From positions 1 to 64,000 of the forward strand of contig NZ_NSLI01000006.1 in assembly GCF_002288825.1 (NCBI RefSeq): a stretch of DNA of 64,000 nucleotides, written 5' to 3'. The notes below the pieces were generated by a model. The model worked only from the letters and a program-made list of their open reading frames with translations, did not search any database and had not been told where the DNA came from. Numbering within the stretch: position 1 is the first letter of the stretch; each line of letters begins with the position of its first letter. This document shows, piece after piece, positions 62,445-64,000 of the stretch. A program made the translations under genes and the position numbers. The stretch comes from Sphingomonas lenta. GTDB taxonomy: Bacteria > Pseudomonadota > Alphaproteobacteria > Sphingomonadales > Sphingomonadaceae.

Positions 62445-64000
<1,556 letters not shown>

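Overview
The window is GC-rich DNA that reads like an alphaproteobacterium. The gene families (a sphingomonad-style F-type conjugation cluster, CueR/CopA, paired CopA/CopB oxidases, small hypotheticals) point to Sphingomonas or a close relative. That placement is inferred from family resemblance; no rRNA or other marker is present. The layout suggests an accessory replicon or an integrated conjugative element carrying a metal-resistance island.

Region 1 (1-3.6 kb): the 3' end of an IS3-type transposase cut by the window edge, then small hypothetical genes of low certainty. Region 2 (3.6-21.8 kb, all minus strand): an almost uninterrupted F-type (SXT/R391-like) type IV secretion and pilus operon in the order traA-L-E-K-B-dsbC-V-C-hyp-trbI-S26 peptidase-W-U-trbC-N-F-H-G, most genes overlapping the next by about 4 nt. 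No relaxase (TraI) or coupling protein (TraD) is seen. A promoter region rich in TTCTCGCG/CGCGAGAA inverted repeats (21.9-22.2 kb) separates it from a divergent HTH regulator, a small ORF and a tyrosine recombinase (22.2-24.5 kb).

Region 3 (24.6-41.7 kb): copper handling. It holds cueR-glutaredoxin-copA against a divergent copZ-like gene, a solitary HhH/nuclease-like protein, DUF305 proteins, a CnrYXH-like ECF sigma/sensor/anti-sigma operon, copC-copD, pcoA-pcoB, a DUF2231 protein, a HutC-type GntR regulator and an 18-cysteine Csp-like copper-storage protein. Region 4 (41.9-46.6 kb): an acyltransferase, a complete IS3-family element (1,236 bp, 4-bp target duplication, A6G frameshift signal) and a divergent blh/rhodopsin pair. 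The rhodopsin has Thr-Thr-Gly where bacteriorhodopsin has Asp85-Thr89-Asp96. Region 5 (47-58.2 kb): an epimerase/SPW/VKOR-like fusion, an RTX-repeat protein, a second Tat-type multicopper oxidase with CopB, DUF411, two PepSY proteins and a double-DUF305 lipoprotein. Region 6 (58.5-64 kb): chrA-chrB, a Rap1a-like protein, a double DUF1259 protein, DUF3147 and the C-terminal half of a heavy-metal RND pump that runs off the window.

The most interesting signal is regulatory. Three cis-element families recur in front of the metal genes: (i) CueR-type 19-bp-spacer promoters before copA, copZ and the second oxidase; (ii) a TGAGGG-N15-GCGTAY promoter-like element, always correctly oriented, before the ECF operon itself, copC, pcoA, the DUF2231 gene, the second oxidase and the DUF305 lipoprotein; (iii) a TTGTCTAGGCAA near-palindrome, close to the GntR/HutC half-site pattern, at five intergenic places next to DUF305, DUF4198-like, Csp-like, fusion and RTX genes. 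Together these outline a copper island wired by three regulators that are all encoded inside it.
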